Positions 35,218 through 44,912 are shown, numbered from the stretch's first letter. The stretch is 64,000 bases of DNA from Sulfurospirillum sp. UBA2217 (GCA_002328495.1 DCUJ01000012.1:233258-297257), one strand, 5' to 3'. Notes: generated by a model not told the origin, from the letters alone. Numbers and translations: made by a program.

Positions 35218-36405
35218 TTAACCAAGCTGTGAACACGCATGCGATAATCGTCTAAACCCTTCGTACATCTCTTCATTTGAGATGGTTAAAGGAGGCAAAA
35301 GGCGTAAGGTATTTTTACCCGCTTTGAGCACTAACACACCATTTTCAAACGCTTTTTTAATAATATTTCCCAAAACATCCCCATTGACACAACGAATACC
35401 ACGCATCAATCCTAAACCTTCAACACTTTCAAATAAAGCAGGATAAGCGTTGCACAAGGCGTTAAGTTCACGCTCAAATATCTCTATACTCTCACGTAAA
35501 AACCCGTTGTTTTGGTAGGAACTTAAGATATCAAGCACTTCAAGACCCGCACGCGTGGAGAGGTAATTGCCGCCAAACGTACTTCCATGATCTCCTGCTT
35601 CAAAAATATCTTTATGCTTTGAAATCACCGCACCAATAGGTACACCCCCTGCCAAACCTTTGGCAAGCGTGATGATATCTGGCTCAATACCATAGTGTTG
35701 TGTTGCTAAAAATTCGCCACTACGAAACACCCCACTTTGGACTTCATCGATGATAAGTAAAATCTCTTTTTCTTTTAAAAAACGTGCCAAAGCTTGAATG
35801 TCAGAAACATCAAAGGCTTTTACCCCACCCTCACCTTGGATGAGTTCTATCATAACAGCCACCGTTTCATCGTCAATACTCGCATACAAATCTGCAATGC
35901 CTTTTGTGTATGAAAAACCTTCAGGATAAGGGGCAAACGCACTTTTATGAAAACTCTCTTGTCCTGTTGCTTTGACCGTTGTGATGGTTCTGCCATGAAA
36001 AGAGTGCTCTAGGGTTAAGACTTTGTAGCGTTTATTGGCAAATTTCTTTTCTCCATATTTTCGAGCAAGCTTAATCGCTCCTTCATTGGCTTCTGCTCCA
36101 GAATTTCCAAAAAAAACAGCCACATCATAGCCTACAAGTTCATTAATTTTCTTGGCTAATTTGGCTTGAGGTTCGATCATATATAAATTGGAGGTATGAA
36201 TCAGATGACGCGCTTGGTCACAAATTGCCTCCGCTAAACGGGCATTGCCATGCCCCACACTCACCACACCAATGCCACTGGTCAAATCAATAAAATCTTT
36301 TCCTGTATCATCAAATAAGGTTGCGTTGATGCCGTGTTTAAAATTGACATAATTACGTCCGTAGGTTTGTAAAACGTACGTTTTATCCATCGTTTCAAAA
36401 TTCAT
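35218..36405 (-). CDS. argD: Acetylornithine aminotransferase
   Basis: The 395-residue PLP enzyme of arginine synthesis interconverts N-acetylornithine and N-acetylglutamate semialdehyde. PLP-site motifs: FFGNSGAEANEGAIKLARKY (about 99-118), IDEVQSGVFRSGEF (Asp near 218) and the Schiff-base Lys in TLAKGLAGGVPIGAV (about 247). Length is normal for class III aminotransferases. Confidence 0.94.
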   Translation of the reverse strand: MNFETMDKTYVLQTYGRNYVNFKHGINATLFDDTGKDFIDLTSGIGVVSVGHGNARLAEAICDQARHLIHTSNLYMIEPQAKLAKKINELVGYDVAVFFGNSGAEANEGAIKLARKYGEKKFANKRYKVLTLEHSFHGRTITTVKATGQESFHKSAFAPYPEGFSYTKGIADLYASIDDETVAVMIELIQGEGGVKAFDVSDIQALARFLKEKEILLIIDEVQSGVFRSGEFLATQHYGIEPDIITLAKGLAGGVPIGAVISKHKDIFEAGDHGSTFGGNYLSTRAGLEVLDILSSYQNNGFLRESIEIFERELNALCNAYPALFESVEGLGLMRGIRCVNGDVLGNIIKKAFENGVLVLKAGKNTLRLLPPLTISNEEMYEGFRRLSHACSQLG

Positions 36406-36441
36406 CGTTTCTCTCCTCTAAAAAAGCGAAATTATAGCGCA

Positions 36442-37053
36442 TTATACGCCTAGTTTTGGTAAATTCCATTGTTTATAATATGCCAACAAGCGCAAAGCAA
36501 CACCGCATCCAAAAACAGCCATTAAGGGTACAAACCCTAAGCTATTGTATTTTTCCAATACAAATAAAATAGTGCCTATCAGTAAAGCAACGGTGCCATA
36601 AAATTCACTGGTCAGTAAAACAGGAACACGATTGAGTAAAATATCACGCATGACACCCCCTCCAACAGCGGTTAAAAGTGCCAGTAAAATGACGCCAAAA
36701 AAATTAAATTCCACTTGCAATCCCACAAGGGCACCTGAGATGGCAAACGAAACCAAGCCTAAAGTGTCACTGATGATAAAGTAAAATTTTTTTTCAATTT
36801 CATCTTTATGGTGGAGCCTAAAGAGAATGCTTAAGCCAATCACCCACAGGACAAAAAGAGTTGGAGAAAGATGGGTAAACGTGTAGGGTGCTCGATCGGC
36901 AATCGTGTCACGCACAATGCCCCCACCAAGTGCTGTTAAAAATGAAGCAATAAAAATACCCAATAAATCAAGTTTTTCTTTAACTGCCACATAAAATCCA
37001 CTCAAAGCAAAGGCAATGGTTCCTATGATTTCTGCAACCAGTAACTCATCCAT
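36442..37053 (-). CDS. UPF0126/YicG-type (TRIC-like) membrane protein
   Basis: With the ATG at 37053 (AAGGAG upstream) it has 203 residues and about seven hydrophobic helices arranged as two repeats, each with a glycine motif: ALGGGIVRDTI and AVGGGVMRDIL. UPF0126 proteins resemble trimeric intracellular cation channels; some may carry small metabolites such as glycine. It overlaps ruvX by eight bases. Confidence 0.87.
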   Translation of the reverse strand: MDELLVAEIIGTIAFALSGFYVAVKEKLDLLGIFIASFLTALGGGIVRDTIADRAPYTFTHLSPTLFVLWVIGLSILFRLHHKDEIEKKFYFIISDTLGLVSFAISGALVGLQVEFNFFGVILLALLTAVGGGVMRDILLNRVPVLLTSEFYGTVALLIGTILFVLEKYNSLGFVPLMAVFGCGVALRLLAYYKQWNLPKLGV

Positions 37054-37453
37054 TTCCGCTCCTTTTTCCATCCAAAAAACGTTCTAAAATGACTTTTGCT
37101 GCCATAGAATCGACTTTTCCATCCCGCTTTTGACGCGTAATACCTTGCATCATCTCTTTTGCCTCTACACTCGAGCCATACTCATCTTGGTACCTAATCT
37201 CACCCTTAAAATCAAGTAAACCAACAAAGTGCTCAATGCGACGTTGCATCTCTTCTTCACTGCTCCCACCCTTGGGAAGCCCAACGACCAAACATGTTAT
37301 GTTCCATTCACGCAAAAAGGCATCCACCTCACGGGCTGCTTGATCACGATTTTTTCGCAAAATCGCCTCTTGCGGGGAGACAATGTGAGCACATAAACAT
37401 AATGCCACACCAATACGTTTAAGCCCTACATCGATTGCTGCTATTTTTTGCAT
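37046..37453 (-). CDS. ruvX: Putative pre-16S rRNA nuclease / Holliday junction resolvase RuvX
   Basis: The 135-residue YqgF protein has an RNase H fold with AIDVGLKRIGVAL at the start (catalytic Asp 7), VVGLPKG (about 57) and the C-terminal RDGKVDSMAAKVILERF block with Asp. It matures the 16S rRNA 5' end in E. coli. The sequence is complete. It sits eight bases from the TSUP gene. Confidence 0.92.
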   Translation of the reverse strand: MQKIAAIDVGLKRIGVALCLCAHIVSPQEAILRKNRDQAAREVDAFLREWNITCLVVGLPKGGSSEEEMQRRIEHFVGLLDFKGEIRYQDEYGSSVEAKEMMQGITRQKRDGKVDSMAAKVILERFLDGKRSGNG

Positions 37454-37460
37454 GGATGGC

Positions 37461-38270
37461 TTACGCTACAATCGAGGTTAACATTTTAATGCTCAGCACC
37501 ATCAGTAAAAGAGCAAATACTTTTTTTAGTTTCGGAACAGGTAGTTTATGGGCCATCCTTGCGCCTAAAGGTGCTGTAAAAAAACTCACCGCTGAAATAA
37601 TAATTACCGCAGGCAAATAGACAAATCCTAACACCAGCTCTGAACTTGCACTAACACTTCCCATCCCATTAACGATGTACCCTACTGTACCCGCAATGGA
37701 GAGTGGAAATCCAATGGCAGCGGATGTTCCAATGGCCTTTTTCAAATCAACATTTTGCCACACAAGATAGGGTACGGTTAAGGAACCACCTCCAATGGAA
37801 ACCAATGCTGAGATAATCCCTATAAAAGAGCCCGCGACAAACAATGTTTTAGGTGATTGGATTTCACGGCTTGGTTTTGGTTTTGTATCACGTGCCATTT
37901 GAATAGACACATATGCCATGAAAATAGAAAAGAAAATTGCAAGTTGAATAGATTTGAGATAAGCGGCTAAAAATGTTGCAGCAAAAGTACCTATGACAAT
38001 ACCTCCTGCCATCATTTTAAACACATCCCACAAAATAGTTTGATGACTTTTATGCGCACGCATACTCGCAAATGAAGTCATTACGATAGAAGCCATAGAT
38101 GTACCTAGTGCTAAATGAACCACTTGATCTACTGGTACACCTTGTGCTAAAAAAATGGTGCTCAGCGTGGGCACCATAATACCACCTCCGCCAATGCCCA
38201 AAAGCCCTGCCATAAATCCTACCACTGCACCTAAAACTAAAAATGCTACAATCCACTCTATGCCTATCAT
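37461..38270 (-). CDS. Sulfite exporter TauE/SafE (TSUP) family permease
   Basis: The 269-residue membrane protein with about eight helices shows the two TSUP glycine motifs, GLLGIGGGGIMVPTL (about 24-38) and ALVSIGGGSLTVPYLVW (about 160-176). Members move sulfite, sulfonates or other organosulfur anions; export of a sulfur anion would suit this sulfur-metabolising phylum, but the substrate is not shown. Starts overlap the dprA 3' end by four bases. Confidence 0.88.
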   Translation of the reverse strand: MIGIEWIVAFLVLGAVVGFMAGLLGIGGGGIMVPTLSTIFLAQGVPVDQVVHLALGTSMASIVMTSFASMRAHKSHQTILWDVFKMMAGGIVIGTFAATFLAAYLKSIQLAIFFSIFMAYVSIQMARDTKPKPSREIQSPKTLFVAGSFIGIISALVSIGGGSLTVPYLVWQNVDLKKAIGTSAAIGFPLSIAGTVGYIVNGMGSVSASSELVLGFVYLPAVIIISAVSFFTAPLGARMAHKLPVPKLKKVFALLLMVLSIKMLTSIVA

Positions 38271-38776
38271 GCGTTCAGCCTTTTAATACGTCCATTTTCA
38301 ATGACAATTTTTCCCAAACATTCGTACTCAAATACCTTTTGACCATACGTTTCAATGGCTTCGTGATACAAAGGAAACGTATCACAATACGTTAAGAAAG
38401 GATCTTTACATGTAAACGTTTTATTTCCATACTGAGCCACCAAATCTTCGACGTCAAATAGGACTTCCGCCAAGCCTTTTGCCAACAAATCGTTTGTGCC
38501 CTCGCTCTCACCTAAGCGATGAGGGAGCACATAAATTTTTTTACCCATTTTTTGTGCATACGACACGCTATGCATCGTTCCACTGTTTAGATCGGCTTGC
38601 GTGACGATTAAAACTTCGCCAAGAGCTACGATGAGTTCATTGCGTAGTGGAAAATTCCATTTTAATGAGGGATCGCCCCTCTTAAATTGACTCAGTACCA
38701 ACCCTTTTAGCTCAATTTCTTTAATTAAATTTTGATTCAGTGTTGGGTAACGCACATCTAAACCCGTGCCCGAAAC
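38267..38776 (-). pseudogene. dprA: dprA, 3' half only, cut by a transposon
   Basis: DprA loads RecA on incoming single-stranded DNA during transformation. Here only the C-terminal portion remains: VSGTGLDVRYPTLNQNLIKE, FPLRNELIVALGEVLIVTQA, SYAQKMGKKIYVLPHRLGES, then a winged-helix-like tail. The Rossmann N-terminal half with its SxRxxS loop (about 110 residues) is absent. Similarity runs in frame up to 38776 and ends exactly where TGT of the transposon end begins. An ATG inside (38755) could start a 162-residue stub, probably non-functional. One TTTACATGTAAA copy is at 38405. Confidence 0.85.
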
Positions 38777-38971
38777 TGTCGTATTTAAGAATAAACTTGA
38801 CTGAAATAAAAATTATCATTCATAAATTTTGCAACCCAATGTATCAAAAAAACACCTATTTTAGGCTCATTACTAATAAAGATTTATTTTACTAAAAACA
38901 ACCAAAAAGGATAATAAATGACAAAAGCACATAACAGTAAATATTATTTTAATATATGAAAAAGGCTTATT

Positions 38972-39706
38972 ATGAAGAATATTACATTTATTAACTTAAC
39001 TAAATTTACATTATATAATATTGTTAAAATTAACAAAATATTATATAATTTAAACATGAGCGTAAGAAAAATAAAAAAGAGCTATATCTCTTGTACAGGT
39101 TATTTTGCCAGTTTCAAAAACAAAACTCAAATTGCTTTTGAGTCTACTTTGGAAAGAGATTTTTATACTATTCTTGAATTTGACTGTAATGTTATCAGGT
39201 ATGAGGAACAGCCTATACAAATTAACTACGAATACACGGATGGAAATAATAGAAGATATACTCCAGATACTCTTGTAACATATGTTGATGGCACTCAAAT
39301 ATTATTTGAAGTTAAATACGCCAATGAGTTGGAAAATAATTTAGAATTACAACAAAAAATACAAATTTTGCAAAAGCATATTAAAGAAAAATACAACTTG
39401 GATTTTCAAGTATTTACAGATAAAAATATCGGTAAACAATATCTCGATAATTTAAAATTTTTATATAAATTTGCCTTTATCCCAGAATCAAAAGAGAAAA
39501 CAGCTGCTATCAAAAAAATACTATACGATAGAGAGTCTATTGAAATTAAAGAGGTCTTAATGAACCTTCATGATAACCAAAACATTCAATTAGAGTACTT
39601 ACCATATATTTGGAATTATGTATTCCAGAATATAAAAATTGTAGATCTCAATCAAAGACTAACAATGAAAACAATTATTCATACAAAAAGGTATTCCAAT
39701 GGCTAA
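38972..39706 (+). CDS. tnsA: Transposon endonuclease TnsA
   Basis: The 244-residue protein cuts the 5' ends of the element, enabling cut-and-paste transposition. Catalytic residues of the TnsA type II-restriction fold are visible: Glu in FESTLERDF (about 57), Asp in YTPDTL (about 98), and Glu-Val-Lys in LFEVKYANE (about 113-116); a winged-helix C-terminus follows. The ATG at 38972 has AAGG upstream; family similarity starts only at MSVRKIKKSYISCTGYFA, so the ATG at 39056 is a possible alternative. Overlaps tnsB by eight bases. Confidence 0.9.
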   Translation: MKNITFINLTKFTLYNIVKINKILYNLNMSVRKIKKSYISCTGYFASFKNKTQIAFESTLERDFYTILEFDCNVIRYEEQPIQINYEYTDGNNRRYTPDTLVTYVDGTQILFEVKYANELENNLELQQKIQILQKHIKEKYNLDFQVFTDKNIGKQYLDNLKFLYKFAFIPESKEKTAAIKKILYDRESIEIKEVLMNLHDNQNIQLEYLPYIWNYVFQNIKIVDLNQRLTMKTIIHTKRYSNG

Positions 39707-41561
39707 AATTGATTTAAAAATAGGATCTTTAGTCTTTTTTGATAATGAGCAATATAAAATTTATAGAGTCGTTAACCTGTCAGAAGTTTCTATTGAACAT
39801 ACTATTACAAAGAAGGTTCTTACTGTCAATACAAGTCAACTCTCTTCAAAACAAACCGACAAAAAAGAAAAAATTTATCTTAATAATTATTCTGATAATG
39901 AGTGGGCTGAAGCTAAAAAAAGATATGAAATAATCAAAAATCTAGTCTTTCAAAAACGCTCAAGAAAGGATGTTGAAGAAGCTGGTAAAGAAAATGATCT
40001 TAGTGCTGTCACAATTTACAATTGGATAAAAATATATGAGCAAACATCTGAGATTAGTTCCCTTATTTCAAAAACTTCACAAAGAGGGAAAAAAGGTAGT
40101 AGACTCGATGAAAAAGTAGAAAATATTGTTCAAGAAATTCTTGAAGATTTATATCTTAATAAGCAGCGTTATGGTTTTAGAAAAATATTTAGCAAAATTG
40201 AACGAGAGTGCAAAAAACTTAATCTCGAAACTCCTCATGAAAATACAATCAGAAATAGAATTGAAACCATTAATCCAAAAGACGCTATGAAAAAAAGATA
40301 TGGATATAAAGCTGCAAACAAACATTTCACAAATTACGATGGTGAATATCCAGAGGGGAATTATCCCTTAGAAGTAGTTCAAATTGATCATACTCCTCTA
40401 GATATCATAGTAGTTGACAAAGTATATAGAAAACCTATTGGAAAGCCTTATTTAACATTAGCTATTGACGTTTATTCAAGGATGATTGCTGGATTATACA
40501 TTTCATTACAAGCTCCTGGATATTTTAATGTCAGTCAATGCCTACTGAGTGTTTTTTCAAAAAAAGATATGTTTTTAGATGAACAAAAAGTAGAAGGTAC
40601 ATGGGAAATATTTGGATTACCTAGAGTCATTAATGTAGATAATGGAGCTGATTTAGTCTCCTCGGACATGCAACGAGTTTGTGATGAATTTGGTATAACT
40701 CTTCTCAAAAGACCTGTTGCCAGACCTCAGTTTGGCGCACATGTAGAAAGAGTTTTAGGCACTATTAATAAAGAGGTGCATAATCTTTCTGGTACAACAT
40801 TTTCAAACATTACTCAAAAAGGTACCTATAATTCACAAAAAGAAGCTACTTATACTATCGAAGAGCTAACGCAATGGATTACACACTACATTGTCAACAT
40901 CTACCATAAAAAATATCATCATGGCATTAATATGTCCCCTATTAACAAATATATTAAAGGAATTTTTGGAGATGATGATACGCCAGGAACAGGAATTTTG
41001 CCATCAATTATAGATGAAATTGATAACATCAAAATAGCTTTGTTGCCTACATTCTACAGAACCATTCAAAAAGACGGAATCACGCTTGATGGTATTACAT
41101 ACTACTCTGATGTATTGAGACATTGGATAGGTATAACTGATGATACAAAAAATAGAATTCAACATAAAATCAAACGAGATCCACTCAATATCCAAAAAAT
41201 ATTCTTCTATGATCCGGAGATTAAGGAATACTTTGAAGTACCATATAGAAGAATGTACGCACCTGTTATGACTTTATGGGATTTATATGCCGTTAAAAGA
41301 TATTTGAAAGACAACAAAATCTTAAACTACTCAGAAGAAGACTTATTTGAAGCATATGAATTGCTAGAAAATATGGAAAAAGAAGCATCAACTAAACAAA
41401 AACAAACTAAGTTGAGAAAATCTCAATATCCAAAAATGTCAAATTTAGTGCAAACTGAAGATACTCAAAACGAAAAAAAGATAATCAACGGCTTTGATTC
41501 ACTTTTTGATGACATTAGTACATTTAAAGTTACTCATAAAAAGGAAGATGATGAAAATTAA
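39699..41561 (+). CDS. tnsB: DDE transposase TnsB (TniA-like)
   Basis: The 620-residue transposase joins the 3' ends to target DNA. Helix-turn-helix regions (about 65-200) precede an rve-type DDE core: Asp in VVQIDHTPLD (about 230), Asp in NVDNGADLV (about 313) and Glu in GAHVERVLGTINKE (about 349), all intact. A beta-barrel and a charged TnsC-interacting tail follow. Overlaps tnsC by 11 bases. Confidence 0.93.
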   Translation: MAKIDLKIGSLVFFDNEQYKIYRVVNLSEVSIEHTITKKVLTVNTSQLSSKQTDKKEKIYLNNYSDNEWAEAKKRYEIIKNLVFQKRSRKDVEEAGKENDLSAVTIYNWIKIYEQTSEISSLISKTSQRGKKGSRLDEKVENIVQEILEDLYLNKQRYGFRKIFSKIERECKKLNLETPHENTIRNRIETINPKDAMKKRYGYKAANKHFTNYDGEYPEGNYPLEVVQIDHTPLDIIVVDKVYRKPIGKPYLTLAIDVYSRMIAGLYISLQAPGYFNVSQCLLSVFSKKDMFLDEQKVEGTWEIFGLPRVINVDNGADLVSSDMQRVCDEFGITLLKRPVARPQFGAHVERVLGTINKEVHNLSGTTFSNITQKGTYNSQKEATYTIEELTQWITHYIVNIYHKKYHHGINMSPINKYIKGIFGDDDTPGTGILPSIIDEIDNIKIALLPTFYRTIQKDGITLDGITYYSDVLRHWIGITDDTKNRIQHKIKRDPLNIQKIFFYDPEIKEYFEVPYRRMYAPVMTLWDLYAVKRYLKDNKILNYSEEDLFEAYELLENMEKEASTKQKQTKLRKSQYPKMSNLVQTEDTQNEKKIINGFDSLFDDISTFKVTHKKEDDEN

Positions 41562-42486
41562 ACTTACTGAGGAAGCCCAAGCTATGCTTGATAGACCTTT
41601 GGATGAAAAAATTGCTTTTATCTCAAAAGAGTCTTGGATTGATTATCCTTTATCACAAATTATCCTCGACCAACTAGAAGAAATCTTTGTTCAAGAAAAA
41701 AACAAACTACGAATTGCAAGTTTTTTATTAATTGGCTCATCAAATAATGGAAAAACTTCATTATTGCATAAGTTTTTAGATATACACCCTCCATATGATT
41801 TTTTTCAAGATAACCCTGAAAAAATTACAAAAGAATTTTTTGATAAATATGAGGCAACAGGAACGCCGATTAAATATATTTTAGCACCTACAGAGCCTAG
41901 TGAAACAAGACTATACAGTAATATACTCAACAGTATAAATGCTCCTTTTAAAGAAAGTGACGCCGTTGCAAAAAAACAATATCTAGTTGAGTATTACTTG
42001 AAAATCTTAAATGTTGAAATGCTCATTATTGATGAAATACATAATATCCTTAGCGGCTCGGTAGCAAAGCAAAAGCAAATACTTAATGCAATCAAAAACC
42101 TTAGCAATAATTTAAAGATTCCAATCGTTTTAGCTGGCACAAAAGATGCACTTAGAGCTATTAGTACAGACCCACAGATAATTAGTAGATTTAGGCCCAT
42201 TTATCTTACAAAATGGAAAATGGAAAAAGATTATGTAAATCTTTTGGCGACAATTCTTTCTACTCTTCCTCTTAAAAAAGAGTCTGATATTTTAAATACT
42301 AAAACAGCACAAGAAATACTTCGTCTTTCTGATGGTTGCATAGGAGATATTGTTACTCTTCTAAAAAAAGCAGCTATTTATGCTCTTAAAAATAAGCTTG
42401 AGAGAATCACTCTTGATGAAATTCAAAAGTGTGGGCATGTTTCCATGTCGCATGTTAATAAAACCATAAATCTACAAGATTTATGA
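41551..42486 (+). CDS. tnsC: Transposition AAA+ regulator TnsC (TniB-like)
   Basis: The ATPase selects the target and activates TnsAB. P-loop LIGSSNNGKTSLLHKF, Walker B LIIDEIHNIL and sensor region VLAGTKDALRA are present. The ATG at 41551 follows AAGGAAG by a few bases and gives about 311 residues; a longer frame inside tnsB reaches 41494. The stop overlaps tniQ by four bases. Confidence 0.92.
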   Translation: MKIKLTEEAQAMLDRPLDEKIAFISKESWIDYPLSQIILDQLEEIFVQEKNKLRIASFLLIGSSNNGKTSLLHKFLDIHPPYDFFQDNPEKITKEFFDKYEATGTPIKYILAPTEPSETRLYSNILNSINAPFKESDAVAKKQYLVEYYLKILNVEMLIIDEIHNILSGSVAKQKQILNAIKNLSNNLKIPIVLAGTKDALRAISTDPQIISRFRPIYLTKWKMEKDYVNLLATILSTLPLKKESDILNTKTAQEILRLSDGCIGDIVTLLKKAAIYALKNKLERITLDEIQKCGHVSMSHVNKTINLQDL

Positions 42487-43610
42487 TTAAAGGGGTTTGT
42501 TCCACCACACTCAAGAACAAACCTTTTCTCATTATTCCACATCCTTTTAATGATGAACTGTTCAGCTCGTGGCTTACTAGGGTTGCTTATGCTCACCATT
42601 TTCACCCACAAACTTTTATCAATTTATTCTTTGGAATAAAAAATAGAGGACTATTTAAAAATAATGTTGATGCCCATTTAAGTGATCAAATGATTAGGAA
42701 TATAGAAAATATGGTTCACAACAAAATTAATATTTTCAAGCTTACACTTAGATCATTTTCTGGCATTTTAAGAGAAGATGACATTATTGATTCACCTAGT
42801 ATTTTCTTGTGTAAATTGCGTTTTTGCCCACATTGTTTAAAGGAAAATATTCCCTACTTTAAATATCAGTGGAAACTCGCTTTTACAACAGTTTGCATCA
42901 AACATCGGTGCTTTCTTCAGGATGTATGCCCAAACTGTAAAACACCTCTTAATATTTTTAAAATGTATAACAATACACTGAGCTTTAGCTATTGCTCTCA
43001 GTGTGGATTTGACTTAAAAAAATCTCCCACTAAAAATATTCATAGTAAGTTTAAAACCAGTATGTCTGCAATGGATATATTTCATCAAGGACTATATCAA
43101 GGTTACATTCAATTGGGCGATTCCATTATCTATTTATTTTGTTTTATGGATGTTGTCACGCAACTATCAAAGTTGATTTTATCAAAAAGAAATTTTGCAT
43201 TTTTGCACACTCATCCATTATTTTTGCTCTTAAATAGTGCCATTAAGAAAACTATTAAAAGCAGCCAACCAATTCATATCCAACTCAATATTGTTGAAAA
43301 TTTTGCACTTTTTGGACTAATTCTGTATTTATTTGAAAATTATCCTAACAATTTTGCAAAATTTGTAAGTATGAACCATTTGACACATTGGGACATGATA
43401 AGAGATTTACGACATATTTCCTTTTGGTATGAAACTCTAGTAAACTCTATTTCACCAAAATATGTTGCATTTGGGAATATGGTTACTAATGAAGAAATTA
43501 AACATGCGAGACATTATTTATTGTCTTTAGGAAAACTTGAAAATAAAGCAAATCTAACTCAATTGTTTGGAAATATTAATTTTTTCAATAAGTATCAATT
43601 ACATCGATAA
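42483..43610 (+). CDS. tniQ: Target-selection protein TniQ (TnsD-like, short)
   Basis: This 375-residue protein has the TniQ N-terminus (LIIPHPFNDELFSSWLTRVA) and two zinc knuckles (LRFCPHCLKEN..., HRCFLQDVCPNCKTPL, then SYCSQCGFDLKK). It guides TnsC to the target. It is shorter than Tn7 TnsD and lacks a long DNA-binding C-terminus, so it may recognise one sequence. Since the element sits in dprA, that gene is its likely site. Last gene of the tns operon. Confidence 0.88.
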   Translation: MIKGVCSTTLKNKPFLIIPHPFNDELFSSWLTRVAYAHHFHPQTFINLFFGIKNRGLFKNNVDAHLSDQMIRNIENMVHNKINIFKLTLRSFSGILREDDIIDSPSIFLCKLRFCPHCLKENIPYFKYQWKLAFTTVCIKHRCFLQDVCPNCKTPLNIFKMYNNTLSFSYCSQCGFDLKKSPTKNIHSKFKTSMSAMDIFHQGLYQGYIQLGDSIIYLFCFMDVVTQLSKLILSKRNFAFLHTHPLFLLLNSAIKKTIKSSQPIHIQLNIVENFALFGLILYLFENYPNNFAKFVSMNHLTHWDMIRDLRHISFWYETLVNSISPKYVAFGNMVTNEEIKHARHYLLSLGKLENKANLTQLFGNINFFNKYQLHR

Positions 43611-43794
43611 ACTTCAACTTCTATCTTTGAGTATAAATATTGCAACGCTATAGGTCTTGTAAGCTACTCATAGTACTATTTTTGAAATATAAAATTTTTT
43701 ATAAATTATAAAAATAGACATTATCTTGTCCATATGTTTAGTTAAAATTTGTGAAATAGTTGTTTATAAAAATTTATGCAAATAAGGACATAAA

Positions 43795-44661
43795 GTGAAT
43801 ATTGCAAAACAAGTTAAAAACATCATTAAAAAACTAAGATACGGCATTATTTATGACTATTCACTTTTTAATACGATACCAAATCGTAGCGCAATTTATT
43901 CTACTTTAAATCGTTTGGTAAAAAATAAGAAAATCAAACGTTTTTCAAAGGGCAAGTTTTACAAAGTAAAGCAAATAACTGAAAAGGCGTTTGGATTAGT
44001 AATTAAATATGAAACAACCTATGATAACACCTCAAAGTGGAAACAAATACTGGGTGATGGTGGCATAATTACGGGCAATGCTCTTTATAATTCAAGAAGC
44101 TTAACTACACAACATCCTTTCATCGTGGAAGTAAGCCACTATAAGGCTAAGCCAAGAACAACAAAAATTGCCTTAGAAACCATTAGCTACAAAAAATTAC
44201 CTCTAAAATCAACTTTAAAAAATAAAAAATCAATAGAGTTGATTGATATCGTATCCAATAAGAGAAAGATATTGGACCTTATTGAAAGAAACTACAATAA
44301 TTATGTGAACAAAACTATAAAACAAATAGACCCAAAAATTTTAGCTAAAACCCTGAGTTGTTATAGAAAATATATTAAAGTTTCATTTTTGAAAGAGCTA
44401 CACAAATTTGATCAAGAACTTACATTCTTTTTATCTCAGGCTATTTTTCCAAAAAGAACAAAAATTACATCTCAAAAAATCAATAAAAAACTTGAAATAG
44501 TAGAAAAACGCTGTGCCAAAATTTCTCCACAGTCAATCAATGCTTCATTACAAACCATGAAAATATCACTTAACCGTCCAATCACACAAGATATGAAAAC
44601 CTTTATTGCCAAAGCATCTGAAGCTTCATCCGCGCGTAGAACTAAAAAAAACAATGACTAA
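43795..44661 (+). CDS. AbiEi/DUF6088-like protein (type IV antitoxin-like, without a toxin)
   Basis: The 288-residue protein begins with a winged helix (YDYSLFNTIPNRSAIYSTLN, RLVKNKKIKRFSKGKFYKV; about 18-60), as in AbiEi-type antitoxins and DUF6088, followed by an alpha/beta domain (GDGGIITGNALYNSRSLTTQ). The start is GTG, nine bases after AAGGA. The usual AbiEii nucleotidyltransferase is not next to it. It lies directly after the transposition genes, as typical cargo. A lone regulatory protein is also possible. Confidence 0.65.
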   Translation: MNIAKQVKNIIKKLRYGIIYDYSLFNTIPNRSAIYSTLNRLVKNKKIKRFSKGKFYKVKQITEKAFGLVIKYETTYDNTSKWKQILGDGGIITGNALYNSRSLTTQHPFIVEVSHYKAKPRTTKIALETISYKKLPLKSTLKNKKSIELIDIVSNKRKILDLIERNYNNYVNKTIKQIDPKILAKTLSCYRKYIKVSFLKELHKFDQELTFFLSQAIFPKRTKITSQKINKKLEIVEKRCAKISPQSINASLQTMKISLNRPITQDMKTFIAKASEASSARRTKKNND

Positions 44662-44672
44662 CACATTCGTTT

Positions 44673-44700
44673 TTGCTGAAGGCTCTAAGCTAAATATGAT
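44673..44700 (+). promoter_or_regulatory. Promoter of the candidate structured RNA
   Basis: TTGCTG (44673-44678), 16-base spacer and TATGAT (44695-44700) resemble a sigma-70 promoter, with a start expected at about 44707. No gene on the plus strand follows, only the structured region. The -10 lies within the palindrome ATGATATCAT (44696-44705). Confidence 0.5.
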
Positions 44701-44707
44701 ATCATTT

Positions 44708-44906
44708 CGAAGAGGATGACCTTAAAGGTCATAATGCCCAACTTCCGTTGAGGCAAGATCCTCATACAGCGGACTCACTATAGATGGCACCACTTCATCG
44801 TAGGGTGTAAGCCCTATTTCCATGCAGTTGGTTAGGATTAGTTGTCCTATGGAACCCCGCTTGTAGTGGTTGGACCGCATGTGGCACTACTGAGTCGCAC
44901 GCTTTT
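44708..44906 (+). ncRNA. Candidate structured RNA, family unknown
   Basis: By hand the sequence folds into GAGGAT/ATCCTC (44712-44717 with 44758-44763) enclosing two hairpins, GACCTT/AAGGTC (44718-44730) and GCC-CAAC-TTCC-GTTG-A-GGC (44736-44754); then TAGGG/CCCTA, a long hairpin at 44817-44854, and GCATGTG with CGCACGC (one mismatch) before TTTTT at 44902-44906. GACTCA near 44771 and TGAGTC near 44891 could close the second half. A promoter fits upstream. The 294-base gap has no ORF. Not tRNA, 6S, SRP, tmRNA or a riboswitch I recognise. Confidence 0.5.
44817..44854 (+). repeat. 38-base hairpin repeat, copy 1
   Basis: TTTCCATGCAGTTGGTTAGG to CCTATGGAA: TTCCAT pairs with ATGGAA, then AG with CT across a GC bulge. 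It differs from copy 2 at five positions out of 38. Confidence 0.7.
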
Positions 44907-44912
44907 TGTGTG

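Larger units (their letters stand above)
38777..44661 (+). mobile_element. Tn7-like transposon (left end and transposition genes; right end not found)
   Basis: It begins with TGTCGTATTTAAG at 38777, at the break in dprA, followed by about 195 bases of AT-rich non-coding DNA that should hold the transposase-binding sites, then tnsA-tnsB-tnsC-tniQ and an AbiEi-like gene. A likely five-base target sequence outside the end is GAAAC (38772-38776). I found no inverted copy of the end in the window, so the listed right limit is only the last gene I assign confidently; the element may extend past 64 kb with the whole defence region as cargo. Confidence 0.75.
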
